Shown here: in pieces, positions 11,408-21,947 of the stretch
Numbering within the stretch: the stretch's first letter is position 1
Layout: every line of letters begins with the position of its first letter
Assembly: GCF_001581005.1 (NCBI RefSeq)
Contig: NZ_LHZV01000062.1
Location: 1-64,000, forward strand
Reading direction: 5' to 3'
Length of the DNA stretch: 64,000 nt
From: Acetobacter orleanensis
GTDB taxonomy: Bacteria > Pseudomonadota > Alphaproteobacteria > Acetobacterales > Acetobacteraceae
Notes under the pieces: generated by a model
Seen by the model: only the letters and a program-made list of their open reading frames with translations
Database searches by the model: none
What the model was told of the DNA's origin: nothing
Program-made: the position numbers and the translations under genes

Positions 11408-12313
11408 TCAGCCCTGACCAAGCAGGGTCTTGAGGGGCAAGGTGAGTGTCTGGCGGGGGTGGGCCAGGGGTACATGGCCGGGGGCTTCGGGCGGGTCGAT
11501 CAGCGCCTGACCAAAATCAAACACCCGCAGCATGGTCAGGTGGTCAAGCTGGGCAAACGGCACGACCACAGGCTGGCCGGGATGCAGGTAATGCACCGTC
11601 CCGATCGGGAGCCCTGCGGGAAAAGCGCCTGCCTGATCACTGGTCACGACTCGTTCACCTTCGATAGGCCGCGTATCCTGCGCGTAATACATCAGCCGGG
11701 GGAGAGGCGTATTATCTCCCCCCATGATGGCGGTAGCATGGCTGGCGTCCAGCATGACGGGCAGGCGGCTGGCAATATCGGTAATCAGCAGGATCCGGGC
11801 GGAGCGCGCGCCGGTTTCCGTCACGCGGCCTGCCAGACCATTGGCGGCCAGCGCGACGTTGCCTACACGCACGCCGCTGTCCGTACCGGCAACCAGCAGA
11901 ACGGCGCGGGCGTAAATCCCCCCGCTATCCGCCACCACACGGCCGGTGACAAAGGCTGGTGTAGGCTCGGGAATCCAGTGCAGGGCGGTTTTCAGCGTGT
12001 CATTTTCCCGTGTCAGGGAAACGGCGACATCATACCAGCGGCGCAGATTGTCATTTTCTTTCTGGAGTCGCGCATTTTCCGACGCCATGCGCCCGGCTTC
12101 CCGCAGGCTGGAGCTGATGGCCTGCGCCCGGTTCTGCGCGGCGGTCATCAGCCCCCATAGCGGGGCGAGACCATCGGCCACGGTCATACGGGCTTTGTCC
12201 GCCAGTTTGCGGTCGGCTTGACCGCCGATGATAATGCCAATGGAGAGCAGAACGAGCAGCGGCAGCACCAGCTTGCCCAGTGCCTGACGCATCTGAATGG
12301 AGACAGGAATCAT
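11408..12313 (-). CDS. mreC: rod shape-determining protein MreC
   Basis: Bitopic periplasmic scaffold of the elongasome, 301 aa. One TM near residues 14-32, then a coiled coil (about 60-110, SSSLREAGRMASENARLQKE) and the beta-rich MreC core (GRVVADSGGIYARAV, LAANGLAGRVTETGARSARI, LLITDIASRLPV). It lies between mreB and mreD in the conserved order. A 172-bp gap separates it from mreB. Confidence 0.95.
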   Translation of the reverse strand: MIPVSIQMRQALGKLVLPLLVLLSIGIIIGGQADRKLADKARMTVADGLAPLWGLMTAAQNRAQAISSSLREAGRMASENARLQKENDNLRRWYDVAVSLTRENDTLKTALHWIPEPTPAFVTGRVVADSGGIYARAVLLVAGTDSGVRVGNVALAANGLAGRVTETGARSARILLITDIASRLPVMLDASHATAIMGGDNTPLPRLMYYAQDTRPIEGERVVTSDQAGAFPAGLPIGTVHYLHPGQPVVVPFAQLDHLTMLRVFDFGQALIDPPEAPGHVPLAHPRQTLTLPLKTLLGQG

Positions 12314-12485
12314 GCAGCCTCCATGACGTTCAGGGAGTCAGTTCCCGTGTCGGCGTTCAGGGCGTGTCGGCGTGGTCTCCACATGGAGTTGCATGCATCC
12401 TTTTCATCAGCCGGGCTGACGTCTTGTGCCGCGTTCCTCCTTGTCCGGACGGAAGGCGTCTCATTTTATGATAAAAACATGACAA

Positions 12486-13568
<1,083 letters not shown>

Positions 13569-13692
13569 TCAGACGCAGGCGCGCAAACAACTACACTCAG
13601 GTAACGAGCTTCCTATATGGGGGCAGGGCTTACCGGGCCGCAACCACACAGACAAGACCCTGAGGCAAGAAACAGAAGAAAATTCTTCCGGC

Positions 13693-13716
13693 CCGGTTCT
13701 GCTATAATAGAACCGG
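13693..13716 (-). terminator. hairpin downstream of leuA
   Basis: CCGGTTCT (13693-13700) and AGAACCGG (13709-13716) form a perfect 8-bp stem with an 8-nt loop, 16 bases past the leuA stop. Only a short T-rich stretch (ATTTTC) follows on the minus strand some ten bases later, so it is a weak or Rho-assisted terminator separating leuA from mreB. Confidence 0.5.
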
Positions 13717-13732
13717 ACCAGAACGCTGTTTT

Positions 13733-15322
13733 TTAAACGGTAAGAGCTTCCGGTTCCGCACGGTCCCGCTTGACCAGCAGTTTGTTCAGCGCATGCACAT
13801 AAGCGCGTACGGCGGAGACAACCGTATCCGCGTCCGCGCCCTGACCGTCCACCAGCTTCCCCTCTTCTTCCAGACGGACGGTGGTGCGGGCCTGTGCATC
13901 CGTTCCTTCCGTGACGGCTCCAACGGAGAACAGGGCCAGACGGGCCTCATGCGGGAAAGCGATGCGCAGCGCGTTAAAGGCCGCATCCACGGGACCGTTG
14001 CCGGTTGCGTCGGCTTCAACCACCTGACCATCCACCGTCAGAGACAGCGTGACGCTGGAGGGCTTGCCGGAGCAGGAGGTCAGGCTGAGCGTGCCAAAGC
14101 GGATATGCTCATTATCCCGCACTTCATCATCCACCAGAGCCACGATGTCTTCGTCGTAGACAGATTTTTTCTTGTCGGCCAGATCCTTGAAGCGGGCAAA
14201 GGCATCATTCAGCTTGGCGTCATCCAGATCGCCATAGCCCAGAGCTTTCAGCTTATCGCGGAAGGCCGCGCGGCCGGAATGTTTGCCCATAATCAGGGAA
14301 GAACGGCTCCACCCCACGCTTTCCGGCGTCATGATTTCATAGGTCGCGGCGTTTTTCAGCACGCCGTCCTGATGGATGCCGCTTTCATGCGCAAAGGCAT
14401 TCCGGCCGACAATGGCCTTGTTGGGCTGTACATCAAAGCTGGTGATGGTAGCCAGCATCCGGGAGACCTTCAGCAGGCTTTCCGTATGAATGCCGGTGGT
14501 GAAGGGATACTGGTCATGCCGCGTGCGCAGCGCCATGACGATTTCTTCCAGCGCCGCATTGCCTGCCCGTTCGCCAATGCCGTTGATGGTGCATTCAATC
14601 TGCCGCGCCCCACCGCGCACGGAGGCCAGCGTGTTGGCAACACCCAGCCCGAGATCATTATGGTTATGGGCGGAGAAAATGACCTGATCCGCTCCGGGCA
14701 CTCGCGCCAGTAGCATGGAGAAAATCCGCTCCATGTCTTCCGGAGTCGCATAGCCGACGGTGTCGGGAATGTTGATGGTCGTGGCACCTGCCTTGATGGC
14801 CGCCTCCACACAGCGGCACAGGAAGTCCGGGTCCGTGCGGGAGCCATCTTCCGCGGACCATTCCACGTCATCCGTCAGGTTACGGGCAGCGGTATTGCCG
14901 GTGGTGATCAGGTCCAGCACCGTTTCCGGCTCCATCCGCAGCTTGTATTTCATGTGCAGCGGAGAGGTGGAGATAAAGTTGTGAATCCGCTTGCGCTCAG
15001 CCGGGGCCAGAGCCTCACCCGCTGCCGCAATATCTTTCGCACCGCCAGAGCGGGCCAGTGCGCAGATCACTGAACCTTTGGTGTGCTGCGCAATCTGATG
15101 CACGGATTCAAAATCCCCCTTGGAGGCAACGGGGAAGCCTGCCTCGATCACATCCACGCCCAGTGCTGCCAGCGCTTCCGCCATGCGCAGTTTTTCCGCC
15201 AGATTCATGGAAAAACCGGGGGATTGTTCGCCGTCCCGCAGGGTGGTGTCAAAAATAATGACACGGTCGGCAGTCATGCGGCCAAAGGAGGGATGAGTGA
15301 TGGTGCTGGATGAGGCTGACAT
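13733..15322 (-). CDS. leuA: 2-isopropylmalate synthase
   Basis: First committed enzyme of leucine synthesis: acetyl-CoA plus 2-oxoisovalerate gives 2-isopropylmalate. 529 aa from the ATG at 15322, which has AAGGACAG about 8 nt upstream; a further upstream in-frame ATG at 15364 has no ribosome site. The TIM-barrel signature DTTLRDGEQSPGFSMN and the metal-binding AHNHNDLGLGVANT are intact, and the C-terminal LeuA dimer domain for leucine feedback is present (SGKPSSVTLSLTVDGQVVE). It stands alone on the minus strand, preceded by a structured leader with a leucine-rich peptide (15360-15562). Confidence 0.97.
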   Translation of the reverse strand: MSASSSTITHPSFGRMTADRVIIFDTTLRDGEQSPGFSMNLAEKLRMAEALAALGVDVIEAGFPVASKGDFESVHQIAQHTKGSVICALARSGGAKDIAAAGEALAPAERKRIHNFISTSPLHMKYKLRMEPETVLDLITTGNTAARNLTDDVEWSAEDGSRTDPDFLCRCVEAAIKAGATTINIPDTVGYATPEDMERIFSMLLARVPGADQVIFSAHNHNDLGLGVANTLASVRGGARQIECTINGIGERAGNAALEEIVMALRTRHDQYPFTTGIHTESLLKVSRMLATITSFDVQPNKAIVGRNAFAHESGIHQDGVLKNAATYEIMTPESVGWSRSSLIMGKHSGRAAFRDKLKALGYGDLDDAKLNDAFARFKDLADKKKSVYDEDIVALVDDEVRDNEHIRFGTLSLTSCSGKPSSVTLSLTVDGQVVEADATGNGPVDAAFNALRIAFPHEARLALFSVGAVTEGTDAQARTTVRLEEEGKLVDGQGADADTVVSAVRAYVHALNKLLVKRDRAEPEALTV

Positions 15323-15359
15323 GGGAAACTGTCCTTGAAATCGGTCTTGTCTGGGGTCT

Positions 15360-15461
15360 GGCATGCGGAGGAGGCACGCCGGTATCCGTTGAGGGATACA
15401 AAGGGCTCGTTCGTCTTTCCCCTAAGCGCGACGGCAGAGAGCCGCCCGGATCGCTCAGGGG
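15360..15461 (-). promoter_or_regulatory. candidate leuA attenuator: three successive hairpins
   Basis: Between the leader peptide and leuA three hairpins follow each other on the transcribed strand. (1) CCCCTGAGCG (15461-15452) pairs with CGCTTAGGGG (15428-15419), 10 bp with one G-U, and its left arm contains the leader-peptide stop codon. (2) GTATCC (15399-15394) pairs with GGATAC (15387-15382). (3) GGCGTGC (15380-15374) pairs with GCATGCC (15366-15360), one G-U. None is followed by a T-run, so if this is an attenuator it would act through Rho or translation rather than a classic U-tract terminator. The structures are visible; the function is inferred. Confidence 0.5.
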
Positions 15462-15562
15462 CAGATTAGTCGAAGAAGGAGGTCCAGACGCGTGGCCACG
15501 CCGCCCGCTTGCGCCGCAGAGCGGCACAGCAGAGACTCGGACGTGAACCAGACGGAATTCAT
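15455..15562 (-). CDS. candidate leucine-rich leader peptide upstream of leuA
   Basis: A 35-codon ORF ends 132 bases before the leuA start. Its C-terminal part reads RLDLLLRLICP, five Leu codons in seven residues using CTG, CTC, CTT, CTT and CTA. The stop codon lies inside the left arm of the first downstream hairpin, the arrangement expected if ribosome stalling at Leu codons controls folding. A TTGATT (15597-15592) and TATTGT (15575-15570) pair with 16-nt spacing would place the transcript start at or next to the ATG, making the peptide leaderless. It was not visible as a conserved family; an internal GTG could also start a shorter version. Confidence 0.45.
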   Translation of the reverse strand: MNSVWFTSESLLCRSAAQAGGVATRLDLLLRLICP

Positions 15563-15569
15563 ACCGAGC

Positions 15570-15597
15570 ACAATACAGGCGGATTTTCTAAAATCAA
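15570..15597 (-). promoter_or_regulatory. possible promoter of the leuA leader
   Basis: TTGATT (15597-15592), a 16-nt spacer and TATTGT (15575-15570) resemble a sigma-70-type -35/-10 pair. The -35 overlaps the last codons of ctaA. Position immediately before the leader ORF is the main argument. Confidence 0.35.
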
Positions 15598-16670
15598 CCC
15601 GCACGCTGCCCGCGCAGGCAATGCAGCGTGTAAAGCATGACCCCCAGCAACACGGCAGCAAACGTCTGGTGCACAGCCCCAGCCCAGACGGGCACGACGA
15701 GCAGCAGGGTGGTGACACCCAGCGCATATTGGATCAGCACTGCCCAGCCCAGCAGCATGATGGCGTTATGCGCCTTGTTGCCAAGGTTTGTGCTGCGCAG
15801 ACCCACCAGCAGAATTGCGCCAATGCTCAGGGCCGTCAGGGTGGCCAGCAGGCGGTGGTCAAACTGGATGGCGGCCTTGTTGTCCACCAGATTCATCCAG
15901 AAGGGGGAAAGGCGGGCGTAATCCGCCGGAATCAGGTGCCCGTCCATGAGCGGGAAGGTGTTGTACACAAAGCCAGCATGTGTGCCTGCGGTAAACCCAC
16001 CCGCGATAATGGTTATGCAGATCAGGCAAAGAGCCAGCCAAACCAGCCGCTTGGTGCGGGTGCCATTGGCGGAGGGGGCCACCACCTGCGGCGTGGGCCA
16101 GCGGATGGATAGGGCTGTCCACAGAATAGCCAGATACAGGGCAAGGGCCGCGCTCAGATGCAGCACCAACCGCACCGGCTCCACTGCTGTGCTGTCCGGA
16201 CGGAAACCAGAGGCGACCATAAACCAGCCAATGGCTCCCTGCATGGCGCCGAGGATGAAAAACACAAACAGACGCACTGCCAGCGCACGGGTAATCATGC
16301 CGCGAATGGTGAACCAGATGAGCGGCAGCAACAGCACAAGGCCCATCAGGCGGCCCCAGAAGCGGTGCGTCCACTCCGCCCAGAAAATGCGCTGGAATCC
16401 TTCCAGCCCGAAGCCTTCATGCTGGAGGTGATATTGCGGGATGGTCTGATACAGCGCGAACAGCCGCTCCCACTCCGCATGGGAGAGCGGGGGGATAAAT
16501 CCGCTGACAGGCTGCCAGTCCATAATGGACAGGCCGGAGCCAGTCAGGCGGGTGACACCGCCAATGGCAATCATGCCCAACAGCATGAAACACAGCAGAA
16601 ACAGCCAGTTTGAAATCAGGCGGCGATGGCTGGGCGTCATATCAGCATAACGCGGGAGAGAGGAGGACAT
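15594..16670 (-). CDS. ctaA: heme A synthase (COX15/CtaA)
   Basis: Membrane enzyme that oxidises the C8 methyl of heme O to give heme A for terminal oxidases. 358 aa from the ATG at 16670 (AAAGGG 5 nt upstream; an upstream TTG is less likely). Eight TM segments; the motif [19 protein letters not shown] and the heme-ligand His in the [12 protein letters not shown] and [11 protein letters not shown] segments identify the COX15 class typical of Alphaproteobacteria. Its presence agrees with a heme-A-containing ubiquinol oxidase encoded 18 kb away. Oriented divergently from the next gene. Confidence 0.95.
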   Translation of the reverse strand: MSSSLPRYADMTPSHRRLISNWLFLLCFMLLGMIAIGGVTRLTGSGLSIMDWQPVSGFIPPLSHAEWERLFALYQTIPQYHLQHEGFGLEGFQRIFWAEWTHRFWGRLMGLVLLLPLIWFTIRGMITRALAVRLFVFFILGAMQGAIGWFMVASGFRPDSTAVEPVRLVLHLSAALALYLAILWTALSIRWPTPQVVAPSANGTRTKRLVWLALCLICITIIAGGFTAGTHAGFVYNTFPLMDGHLIPADYARLSPFWMNLVDNKAAIQFDHRLLATLTALSIGAILLVGLRSTNLGNKAHNAIMLLGWAVLIQYALGVTTLLLVVPVWAGAVHQTFAAVLLGVMLYTLHCLRGQRAG

Positions 16671-16740
16671 GGCACCCTTTTGCGTGTGTTGTGTCTGGTA
16701 CAACGGGGTTTAAACCCTGCTTGCGGCTGGCGGCAAGAAG

Positions 16741-17463
16741 ATGGTACCAGCCGAGGGGATGGAACAGACATCTCCTGCCGCTTCCCGCCCTGTTTTACGG
16801 TTTTTACGTCCTGCCCTGATGCTGGCCTTGCTGGTGGCAGGGGCCGTGCTGCTGCGTGCCGTCCCGGGCCTGCGGCATGTGCTGCAAAGCACGGACCTGC
16901 TGCGGGATGGCGTGAGCGGTCGCATGGTGTTTCTGGCCGGAGCCTCTGTCTGGTGTGCTTTTGGGCTGCCCCGACAGGTGGCGGGTTTTGCCGCCGGGCT
17001 GGCTTATGGCGCACTGGAAGGCATCGTGCTGATTACGGTTGCCTCCACAGCCGGGTGTGTGGCCGGATTTTTCTGGGCGCGCTGGGGGGGGCGGCAGTGG
17101 GCGCAGGCCCGGCTTGGTACGCGTTTTGCAAAGCTGGACACCATGCTCACCACCCAGCCGTTTCTCAGCATTTTAACCCTGCGGCTGTTACCTGTCGGCT
17201 CCGCTTTGCTGCTGAATCTTCTGGGGGGGATTTCCGGCGTCGGGGTCTTGCCATTTACTGCGGCGACTGTGCTGGGCGGACTGCCGCAGAATGTGGTGGC
17301 GGTGCTGCTTGGCTCCGGTGTGCGGGTTGACGCTCTCTGGCAATTCGTGCTTGGCGGAGGGCTGTTTCTTGCATCCGGTGTGCTCGGTGTCTGGTTGCTG
17401 CGCCGGGCGCAGATAGGCCATATCGTGCAGCAGGCAGGCCAGAACGGCCAGTCAGAACCATAA
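16741..17463 (+). CDS. TVP38/TMEM64 family membrane protein (VTT domain)
   Basis: Inner-membrane protein with a VTT/SNARE-associated domain, 240 aa. The fold marks are AAGLAYGALEGIVLITVAST with re-entrant Gly-rich segments and RLLPVGSALLLNLLGG followed by FTAATVLGGLPQNVV. Members of the wider DedA/TVP38 superfamily are linked to lipid scrambling or transport and membrane homeostasis; the substrate here is unknown. The start may be the ATG at 16741 or at 16759 (MEQTSPAAS). Only 70 bases separate it from the divergent ctaA start, so the promoters overlap. A GCAGCA/TGCTGC hairpin (17499-17519) lies downstream. Confidence 0.85.
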   Translation: MVPAEGMEQTSPAASRPVLRFLRPALMLALLVAGAVLLRAVPGLRHVLQSTDLLRDGVSGRMVFLAGASVWCAFGLPRQVAGFAAGLAYGALEGIVLITVASTAGCVAGFFWARWGGRQWAQARLGTRFAKLDTMLTTQPFLSILTLRLLPVGSALLLNLLGGISGVGVLPFTAATVLGGLPQNVVAVLLGSGVRVDALWQFVLGGGLFLASGVLGVWLLRRAQIGHIVQQAGQNGQSEP

Positions 17464-17607
17464 GGGGCCAGAAACACAAGGGAAAAGTCCCGCACGGAGC
17501 AGCATGGTGAAGGTGCTGCATTTCTGTTCTTCAATTTTACCTCTGTCCCGCCGGGGCAGGGTCCTGTTCACTCCCTGATCTGCCTTTTTTCTTTCTGGAG
17601 CGCTACG

Positions 17608-18882
17608 ATGGCGTCTGCCACCGTCTCACGAGAGCCTATTTCTGCCATTTTCCCGCAAGGAATTCCGGGGTGGCTGCCCCTCCTGCTGGGGTTTCTGACG
17701 GCCGTTGGCCCCATTTCCACGGATATTTATCTGCCCGCTTTTCCCGCCATGGAGCAGTCTCTGCACACCTCGGCGGGCAATGTGCAGATGACGTTGTCCA
17801 TCTGGTTCGTGGGGCTTGCCATCGGGCAGATGACCATGGGGCCGCTGTCGGACCGTTATGGGCGGCGCTGGCCCATGCTGGCCGGAAATCTGATTTATGG
17901 TCTGGCCTCAGCCGTCTGCGCGTTTGCGCCGGATATCATCACCTTCTCCATCGCCCGTTTTGTCGCTTCCATCGGGGCATCGGCCAGTCTGGTTATTCCC
18001 ACGGCTTGCGTGCGGGATATTGTGCCGGACCGGAATGCCGGGGCCAAAATGCTGTCCCAACTGGTGATGGTGATGGGTGTTGTGCCGATTCTGGCCCCCA
18101 TGCTGGGTGGGTTGGTTGTGGCGGTTACATCATGGCGGATTATCTTCTGGGCCTCGGCTGTGTACGGTCTGCTGTGCGTGGTGCTGGTGCTCTGGGTGCT
18201 GCCTGAAACCCTGCCGTATCAGAAACGCGTCTCCCTTTCCCCCATGACTCTCGTCACGCGGTATCTGACACTGCTGCGGGATAGGTCTTTCAGTGCGCAT
18301 GCGTTGATTACGGGGTTTTCCACCTTCATGCAGTTCAGCTACCTGACTGCGGCCTCTTTTATCTTCATCAAGATTTTTGGGTTCACGCCGTTCCGTTTTT
18401 CCATGCTGTTTGGCGTTTTTTCTGTCTTCATGATTGGCGCATCGCAGTTGAACGGTGCACTGGTAGGGCGCATCGATTCGGGTCGTCTGCTGCTGGGGGC
18501 TGTGCTGGTTGCCGTTGTGGGGGGTGCGCTGGTGGTGGCTGTCAGCCTGTGGGGGGCTTGGTATGCAAGTCCCGCATGGCGTAACCAGTATGAAGTGTGG
18601 TTCCTTATTGCCGCAATGGTGCTCACTCTTGCGCCGACGGGCTTTATCTTTCCCAACGGCATGATGGGCGCATTGGCCGACCACCCCAGTCTGGCCGGGG
18701 CAGCAGCCGCGTTGGCGGGCACCATGCAGTATGTGCTGGGGGCGCTGGCCGGAGCTGTGTTGGGGATGTTCCCCACAACATCGGCTCTGCCCATGGCAGG
18801 CTGCATGTTTTTTGGTACAGTAATGATGTTAGTTATGTGCGCGTTCCGGCCCGGTGGGCTGAGCGGCACAGGCAGCCACTAG
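17608..18882 (+). CDS. Bcr/CflA family MFS drug exporter
   Basis: Drug:proton antiporter of the 12-TM DHA1 family, 424 aa. Signatures: PISTDIYLPAFPAM in TM1, GPLSDRYGRRWPML (motif A) in loop 2-3, and ARFVASIGASASLVIP-VRDIV in TM4. Ribosome site CTGGAG lies 7-8 nt upstream. Substrate not deducible; family members handle bicyclomycin, sulfonamides, chloramphenicol or cysteine. Not obviously co-transcribed with its neighbours (144 bp upstream, 68 bp downstream). Confidence 0.92.
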   Translation: MASATVSREPISAIFPQGIPGWLPLLLGFLTAVGPISTDIYLPAFPAMEQSLHTSAGNVQMTLSIWFVGLAIGQMTMGPLSDRYGRRWPMLAGNLIYGLASAVCAFAPDIITFSIARFVASIGASASLVIPTACVRDIVPDRNAGAKMLSQLVMVMGVVPILAPMLGGLVVAVTSWRIIFWASAVYGLLCVVLVLWVLPETLPYQKRVSLSPMTLVTRYLTLLRDRSFSAHALITGFSTFMQFSYLTAASFIFIKIFGFTPFRFSMLFGVFSVFMIGASQLNGALVGRIDSGRLLLGAVLVAVVGGALVVAVSLWGAWYASPAWRNQYEVWFLIAAMVLTLAPTGFIFPNGMMGALADHPSLAGAAAALAGTMQYVLGALAGAVLGMFPTTSALPMAGCMFFGTVMMLVMCAFRPGGLSGTGSH

Positions 18883-18950
18883 AGCGACTGAGGCCAGGAG
18901 GGGTGCTGTACCCTGATGCCGCAGACCGCGTGAGACGGAGCTAGGACGGC

Positions 18951-21185
18951 ATGGCACGGCATCCCGCAAGACGGGCCCATATTCTGGCACTGATTGGTGC
19001 CGGTCTGCTTATTGTCACCTTCGGGACAATGGGTATCGAGCTTGGGAATGAAATGGCCCGCCACGGGGACCTTGATCGCCAGAGTACGGCGGCGGGCAGT
19101 TATCTGCGAACCCTGCACCATGCCACCAGTGAGGCCCGGATCTGTCATTACGCATGGCTTGCCAAAAGACAGGAGCGCGATCAGGCGTGTTACGAGCGCG
19201 CCATTACCCAGCTCGGTTCCGCCCGGCAGGAATTTACAGCCTTCCGGCTGGTTCAGCAGCGTGAGGGGAGCGAGCGGTCCGAACCGCTGAACGGTGTGGA
19301 TGACGGGCTGAAGCAGATTGCAGGCTGGCACACAAACGGTGGCGCCATGCCGGAGGGTGGCGAGCAGGTTCTGGCGACACTTGATGACAACCTCTCTGTC
19401 CTCAGCCGAGTCAGCACGCTGGATCAGGCCGACCGCGTGGCCAATATGCTGCGTAATACCAGTTGGCAGCGGCGTCTCGGCCTTCTGGGGATTATAACGG
19501 GTGTGCTCAGCCTGATTTCCGCAGGCTGGGTGCTGGACCGTTCCTCACTGGCGGCTGCGCGGGCGGAAGCGTCCTCGCGTGATCTGGCTTTGCGTCTGCG
19601 CGCCACACTGGACAGCCTCAGTCTGGGCGTTGCGGTGTTCGGGGCGGATGGCCGCCTGTGGCACTGGAATGAGCAGCTTGGCACCGTGCTGGGGCTGGAA
19701 AAGGACTTCCTGAAACTCGGCCTGTCTTATGAGGAACTGAGTGCGGTCTTGGTGGTGGGCGGTGTACCCCTGCTGGAGCCGTTCGAGCATATTGAAGCCA
19801 GCCTGCTGCGAGGCGAATCCGCACCGCCCGTGATGGTGGAATGTCACGGGATTAATGGCGCGGATCTGGAACTCTGCCGCACGCTCTTCTTCGCGCCAGA
19901 TGGCGCTGCGGAGCGGCGGGGTTTTGTGCTGACGGCTGCCGACATTACCCTCCGTCTGCGGAGTGAGCGCGCTCTGGGTGAAGCGCAAAAACTCCGCGCC
20001 CTAGGCCAGTTGACCGCTGGCATTGCGCATGATTTCAAAAACCTGCTGACGGTTATTCTGGGGAATCTGGAACTGGCGGCGGACCATGACCAGCCGGACC
20101 ATGTGGAACAGCGGCAGGAATATCTTTCCGCCGCCACCCACGCTGGACGGCGCTCCGAGGCGCTGACAGGCCAGTTACTCTCCTTCATGCGTCGGCAGAG
20201 CACAGCACCGGATTCATCGCTTTCCCTGTCTGATCTGTTTTCTTTCCTCAGCGGCCTGCTGGGGCGGATTATCGGCTCCCGCATTGTGGTGGAGTGTGGG
20301 GATGTCTCGGGCGTGTGGTCCGTGCGGGCGGACCCGGCCCAGCTTGAAAGTGCTGTGCTCAATCTGGCTATCAATGCGCGGGATGCCATGCCCAAAGGGG
20401 GCCGCCTGCGCGTTGCGGCGCGGAATGTGACCTTCTCTGTCAATGCGGACCTTATGAGCCTTCCGGTGGAGGAAGGCCGCACCATGCGCGTGGTGTCTGA
20501 CCCGACGCCTCTGACGGCGGGGGACTGGGTACGGCTGGACGTGATTGATAGCGGCTGCGGCATGACAAAAGATGTGCTGGCGCACCTGTTTGAACCGTTC
20601 TTTACCACCAAGGGGGAAGGAGCGGGGACAGGGCTTGGCATGGCGATGGTTCTGGCGTTTTCTCAGCAGGCGCGTGGGCGCGTGGTGGTGGCGACTGGCG
20701 CATCCTGCGGCACGGAGGTTTCCCTGTGGCTGCCCCGCGCGGTGACGGATGTGAAAGAGGTCGTGCTGCCCAAATGTCAGCCCGCGGCACAGCGACAGGA
20801 GCGACAGATGCAGGTTCTGGTGGTGGAAGATGATGCGGCAATCCGGGATATTGTTGTCACCATTCTGAGCATGGCCGGGCACCGGGTGCTGGAAGCGGGG
20901 GATGGTGAGCAGGCGTTTGACGTTGCCGCTGCGGCCAAGGGGCGGATTGATCTTTTAGTGACGGATATCCAGCTTCCCGGCCCGCTGGACGGGCTGACAC
21001 TCTCCCGCGTGCTGGCCGGACGGGATGCGGGGCTGGCCGTTGTCTATATGTCGGGTGAGCTTACAGTGGATAGTCCGCCGCCGCCCGGCGCGCTGGAAGG
21101 AGCCCGGCTGCTGCCCAAACCGTTCCGGCGGGATGGTCTGATGGATGCGGTTACCGCTGCACTGAGCGCGCGTGCGGGTGTCTGA
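18951..21185 (+). CDS. membrane-bound hybrid sensor histidine kinase with C-terminal receiver
   Basis: Two-component sensor, 744 aa. Order: TM1 (about residues 8-27), a periplasmic domain of roughly 145 residues with four Cys/His-containing helices, TM2 (about 176-195), a PAS-like domain (about 210-325), HisKA with the phospho-acceptor His near residue 360 in GIAHDFKNLLTVI, HATPase_c with NLAINARDAMPKGG, DSGCGM and GAGTGLGMAM, then a REC domain starting near 625 with the acceptor Asp near 671 (LLVTDIQLPG). AGGA before the ATG supports the start. No separate response regulator is adjacent, so it may signal to a distant partner. The stimulus is unknown. Confidence 0.93.
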   Translation: MARHPARRAHILALIGAGLLIVTFGTMGIELGNEMARHGDLDRQSTAAGSYLRTLHHATSEARICHYAWLAKRQERDQACYERAITQLGSARQEFTAFRLVQQREGSERSEPLNGVDDGLKQIAGWHTNGGAMPEGGEQVLATLDDNLSVLSRVSTLDQADRVANMLRNTSWQRRLGLLGIITGVLSLISAGWVLDRSSLAAARAEASSRDLALRLRATLDSLSLGVAVFGADGRLWHWNEQLGTVLGLEKDFLKLGLSYEELSAVLVVGGVPLLEPFEHIEASLLRGESAPPVMVECHGINGADLELCRTLFFAPDGAAERRGFVLTAADITLRLRSERALGEAQKLRALGQLTAGIAHDFKNLLTVILGNLELAADHDQPDHVEQRQEYLSAATHAGRRSEALTGQLLSFMRRQSTAPDSSLSLSDLFSFLSGLLGRIIGSRIVVECGDVSGVWSVRADPAQLESAVLNLAINARDAMPKGGRLRVAARNVTFSVNADLMSLPVEEGRTMRVVSDPTPLTAGDWVRLDVIDSGCGMTKDVLAHLFEPFFTTKGEGAGTGLGMAMVLAFSQQARGRVVVATGASCGTEVSLWLPRAVTDVKEVVLPKCQPAAQRQERQMQVLVVEDDAAIRDIVVTILSMAGHRVLEAGDGEQAFDVAAAAKGRIDLLVTDIQLPGPLDGLTLSRVLAGRDAGLAVVYMSGELTVDSPPPPGALEGARLLPKPFRRDGLMDAVTAALSARAGV

Positions 21186-21269
21186 CCTGATTGCTTCTCT
21201 CTTGCGGAAGGGGGAGGGGCGGGCTAGAGCGAGTGCCGCAAAAAACCATCGGAAAGGACACCACGGGCT

Positions 21270-21803
21270 ATGACGCAGCACGAGGATATCGACCTGAAGC
21301 GTTATATTCGGAATATTCCGGATTTTCCGAAACCGGGTATCCTATTTTACGATATTTCTACCCTGATGCGGGAGCCGGATGCTTGGCAGATCGCCATGGG
21401 CCGTCTTGCCCGCCAGATTGCACCGTGGGAGCCGGATATGCTGGCCGCCGTGGAATCCCGTGGGTTTCTGACAGCCGCTCCGCTGGCTGACCGTCTTGGC
21501 TGCGGGATGCTCATGCTGCGTAAACCGGGCAAGCTGCCGGGTGCGACCATCTCCCACACCTATGATCTGGAATATGGGAGTGACACGCTGCAAATTCAGG
21601 CAGACGCCATTAAACCCGGTCAGCGTGTTGTGGTGATGGATGACCTGCTGGCAACCGGTGGTACGCTCTCGGCCTCCGTCACGCTACTGCAAAAAGCCGG
21701 AGCCACGGTGGTGGGCGCCTCTGTGCTGGTGGAACTGACCGGCCTTGGCGGACGTGCAAAAGTGAATGCACCGGTGAAAACCCTGCTCTCCTACGAAGAC
21801 TAA
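21270..21803 (+). CDS. apt: adenine phosphoribosyltransferase
   Basis: Purine salvage enzyme: adenine plus PRPP gives AMP and diphosphate. 177 aa, usual length. The N-terminal [17 protein letters not shown] and the PRPP-binding loop [14 protein letters not shown] are diagnostic, as is the [13 protein letters not shown] segment. GGAAAGGA lies about 12 nt upstream. Stand-alone gene between the kinase and the FUSC exporter. Confidence 0.97.
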   Translation: MTQHEDIDLKRYIRNIPDFPKPGILFYDISTLMREPDAWQIAMGRLARQIAPWEPDMLAAVESRGFLTAAPLADRLGCGMLMLRKPGKLPGATISHTYDLEYGSDTLQIQADAIKPGQRVVVMDDLLATGGTLSASVTLLQKAGATVVGASVLVELTGLGGRAKVNAPVKTLLSYED

Positions 21804-21947
21804 AACGTTACGCTTGCTCTGCCCGCGTGACGCCTGCCTGTCAGGCATAGCGGGCATAGTAAAGCTGTGAGTACGTTTTTGGGTTGCCTTACGCTATGAA
21901 GGCGGCATGGCAGGTCTTTCCTTACCCACCGTCTGGCTGTGTGCTGC

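Noticed and set aside
10976-12160. 394-codon plus-strand frame across mreD/mreC
   Set aside because: Opposes two clear genes and is rich in Gln/His/Gly as expected of a reversed frame.
12464-12476. TTTTATGATAAAA palindrome between mreC and mreB
   Set aside because: AT-rich odd palindrome likely to be chance or part of a -10 region; no supporting evidence of an operator.
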